From assembly GCF_011777495.1 (NCBI RefSeq), contig NZ_JAATJS010000002.1, positions 744,001 to 808,000 of the forward strand: a stretch of 64,000 bases of DNA. Direction: 5' to 3'. The stretch comes from Microvirga terricola. GTDB lineage: Bacteria; Pseudomonadota; Alphaproteobacteria; Rhizobiales; Beijerinckiaceae. The notes beneath the pieces were generated by a model. That model worked only from the letters and a program-made list of their open reading frames with translations, did no database searches and was not told where the DNA came from. The stretch's first letter is position 1. The number at the start of each line of letters is the position of its first letter. Below are positions 62,080 through 64,000 of this stretch, in pieces. The translations under genes were made by a program, and so were the position numbers.

Positions 62080-64000
62080 ATGATTACCCTGACATTCCCT
62101 GATGGCGCGCAGCGTCAGTTTGCTCCGGGCACCACCGGCCGCGAGATCGTGGAGGGCATTGCCAAGTCGCTCACCAAGCGCACCGTCGCCATGGCGCTTG
62201 ACGGCACGGTGACCGATCTTGCCGATCCGATCACGAAAGATGCCAAGATCGAATTCCTGAGCCGCGAAGACCCGCGCTCGCTGGAGCTGATCCGGCACGA
62301 TTGCGCGCACGTTCTGGCGGAAGCGGTGCAGGAGCTTTTCCCGGGAACGCAGGTGACCATCGGTCCCGTGATCGAAAACGGCTTCTATTACGACTTCGCG
62401 CGCAACGAGCCCTTCACGCCGGAAGACTTTCCCGCCATCGAGGCGAAGATGCGCGAGATCATCGCGCGCGATAAGCCTTTCACGAGGGAAGTGTGGAGCC
62501 GCGACAAGGCCAAGCAGGTCTTCAAGGAGAAGGGCGAGACCTACAAGGTCGAGCTCGTCGATGCGATCCCGGAAGGGCAGGATCTGAAGATCTATTTCCA
62601 GGGCGACTGGTTCGATCTCTGCCGCGGTCCGCACATGACCTCGACGGGCAAGATCGGCAGCGCCTTCAAGCTCATGAAGGTGGCGGGCGCTTACTGGCGC
62701 GGTGACTCGAACAACGCGATGCTCACCCGCATCTACGCGACCGCGTGGGCTGCCCAAGAAGAACTCGACACCTACCTCAAGCAGCTCGAGGAAGCCGAGA
62801 AGCGCGATCACCGCCGCCTCGGCCGCGAGATGGACCTGTTCCACTTCCAGGAGGAAGGGCCGGGCGTCGTCTTCTGGCATCCGAAGGGCTGGACGGTGTT
62901 TCAGGAGCTGATCTCCTACATGCGTCGCCGCCTTAAGGGGACGTACCAGGAGGTCAACGCGCCGCAGATCCTCGACAAGGCTCTGTGGGAGACCTCCGGT
63001 CACTGGGGCTGGTATCGCGAAAACATGTTCGCGACGCAGACCGAGGACGAGCGCGTCTTCGCGATCAAGCCGATGAACTGCCCGGGCCATGTGCAGATCT
63101 TCAAGCATGGCCTGAAGTCCTATCGCGATCTGCCGCTGCGCCTCGCCGAGTTCGGCAACGTGCACCGCTACGAGCCGTCGGGCGCGCTGCATGGCCTCAT
63201 GCGTGTGCGCGGCTTTACGCAGGATGACGCGCACATCTTCTGCACGGAAGATCAACTCGCCGCCGAGTGCCTGAAGATCAACGACCTGATCCTCTCGACT
63301 TATGCCGATTTCGGCTTCGACGAGATCGTCGTGAAGCTTTCCACGCGTCCTGAAAAGCGCGTCGGCACCGACGAGATGTGGGATCATGCGGAAGACGTGA
63401 TGACCCGCGTCCTGAAGCAGATCGAGGAGCAATCCGGCGGACGCATCAAGACCGCGATCAACCCGGGCGAGGGCGCGTTCTACGGGCCGAAGTTCGAGTA
63501 CGTGCTGCGCGATGCCATCGGCCGCGACTGGCAGTGCGGCACCACACAGGTCGACTTCAACCTGCCGGAGCGCTTCGGCGCGTTCTTCGTCGATGCGGAC
63601 GGCCAGAAGAAGACGCCCGTCATGGTCCACCGCGCCATCTGCGGCTCCATGGAACGCTTCACCGGCATTTTGATCGAGCACTTCGCCGGCCACTTCCCGC
63701 TCTGGCTCGCGCCGGTGCAGGTGGTCGTCGCCACCATTACCTCCGAGGGCGATGATTACGCCATGGAAGTGGTGAAGGCGGCGGAAGCCATGGGCCTGCG
63801 TGTCGACGCCGATCTTCGCAACGAGAAGATCAACTACAAGGTCCGCGAGCACTCGCTCGTGAAGGTGCCGGTGCTGCTCGTGGTCGGCAAGAAGGAGGCC
63901 GCTGAGCGCACGGTGTCGATCCGCCGCCTCGGCAGCCCGGACCAGAAGACCATGAGTCTCGACGAGGCCCTGAAGACGCTCGCCGCCGAGGCCGTCACGC
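62080..64000 (+). CDS. thrS: Threonyl-tRNA synthetase, 3' end cut by window
   Basis: Charges tRNA-Thr; class II enzyme. The first 640 codons are inside the window; about 15-20 C-terminal residues are missing. TGS and editing domains (1-220) come first, with [17 protein letters not shown] and CRGPHM. Motif 2 is [31 protein letters not shown], the zinc ligands are MNCPGHV (Cys) plus two later His, and motif 3 [14 protein letters not shown]. An AAGGAGA site precedes the ATG. Confidence 0.97.
   Translation, partial: MITLTFPDGAQRQFAPGTTGREIVEGIAKSLTKRTVAMALDGTVTDLADPITKDAKIEFLSREDPRSLELIRHDCAHVLAEAVQELFPGTQVTIGPVIENGFYYDFARNEPFTPEDFPAIEAKMREIIARDKPFTREVWSRDKAKQVFKEKGETYKVELVDAIPEGQDLKIYFQGDWFDLCRGPHMTSTGKIGSAFKLMKVAGAYWRGDSNNAMLTRIYATAWAAQEELDTYLKQLEEAEKRDHRRLGREMDLFHFQEEGPGVVFWHPKGWTVFQELISYMRRRLKGTYQEVNAPQILDKALWETSGHWGWYRENMFATQTEDERVFAIKPMNCPGHVQIFKHGLKSYRDLPLRLAEFGNVHRYEPSGALHGLMRVRGFTQDDAHIFCTEDQLAAECLKINDLILSTYADFGFDEIVVKLSTRPEKRVGTDEMWDHAEDVMTRVLKQIEEQSGGRIKTAINPGEGAFYGPKFEYVLRDAIGRDWQCGTTQVDFNLPERFGAFFVDADGQKKTPVMVHRAICGSMERFTGILIEHFAGHFPLWLAPVQVVVATITSEGDDYAMEVVKAAEAMGLRVDADLRNEKINYKVREHSLVKVPVLLVVGKKEAAERTVSIRRLGSPDQKTMSLDEALKTLAAEAVT

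Noticed and set aside
62008..63852. 614-codon minus-strand open frame across thrS
   Set aside because: Fully overlaps thrS, whose motifs are intact; no ribosome-binding site or domain.

Overview
The window is 64 kb of high-GC chromosomal DNA from an alphaproteobacterium, most likely of the order Hyphomicrobiales (Rhizobiales) and perhaps close to Beijerinckiaceae, Methylobacteriaceae or Bosea. The main clues are a Rhizobiales-type porin with the N-terminal AADLPAKKA motif, a usg protein beside an ExoD protein, a DUF6867 protein inside a branched-chain amino acid transport operon, a DUF3126 protein, and a folE, Fe-S scaffold, yidD, thrS gene order. It is mainly core genome. No insertion sequence, prophage, CRISPR array, integron or secretion locus was seen. 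The window cuts a gene at each end: alaS on the left lacks its 5' part and thrS on the right lacks its last codons.

Layout. 1-6.8 kb: alaS, a cyclic-nucleotide-gated K+ channel, a DUF6959 protein, a secreted vWA protein with four tandem C-terminal repeats, a GFA-family zinc protein and an orphan. 6.8-11.8 kb: icd, a small lipoprotein, a TrmJ-like RNA methyltransferase, a secreted hydrolase-fold protein and murI. 11.9-16.3 kb: an RND efflux pair (adaptor plus pump). 16.3-22 kb: a large palindromic repeat, rpsD, a Spy-like periplasmic protein, an RBBP9-like hydrolase, cyclopropane fatty acid synthase, purB and rpe. 22.2-27 kb: a DadA-like oxidoreductase, a broken LuxR-type regulator, a P1-family peptidase, a CcdA-like protein and a DUF1203 protein. 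27-32.7 kb: a complete branched-chain amino acid ABC transporter operon livH-livM-livG-livF-DUF6867-livJ, with a palindromic operator candidate upstream. 33-38.6 kb: flavin reductase, a formyltransferase-like enzyme, a membrane protein, a patatin lipoprotein, usg, exoD, a small secreted protein and radC. 38.7-45 kb: DUF3303, map, an FkbM methyltransferase, sfsA, a CinA-like protein, a purine phosphoribosyltransferase, an acyl-ACP synthetase-like enzyme and a small secreted protein. 45-49.4 kb: porin, a COG4315 protein, a lipoprotein coupled to a frameshifted ComB-like phosphatase, a GNAT, a DUF2569 protein and tRNA-Leu(UAA). 49.5-59.9 kb: an FAD monooxygenase with a CHCC zinc-finger protein, a hydrolase, a methyltransferase, an enoyl-CoA hydratase, cysE, DUF3126, gamma carbonic anhydrase, a LapG-like peptidase, rhomboid, a CBS protein, a second patatin and an MFS carrier. 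60-64 kb: hisI, folE, an IscU-like scaffold, yidD and thrS.

Functional links. Several genes serve translation (alaS, rpsD, map, tRNA-Leu, thrS, TrmJ-like). Others serve the envelope (murI, cfa, porin, RND pump, yidD, patatins, rhomboid). The livHMGF block is one translationally coupled transcription unit with overlapping stop and start codons. The 57.1-57.7 kb and 49.5 kb intergenic regions carry two copies, in opposite orientation, of one repeat of about 105 bp.

I do not see a convincing new multi-gene system. The observations most worth checking are two decaying or frameshifted genes (the LuxR-type regulator at 23.6-24.7 kb and the ComB-like phosphatase at 47.5-48.2 kb), the paired hairpin repeats, the uncharacterised membrane protein built into the Liv operon, and three enzymes or scaffolds with changed key residues. 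Functions were assigned by reading motifs without database searches, so family names rest on memory of conserved patterns.
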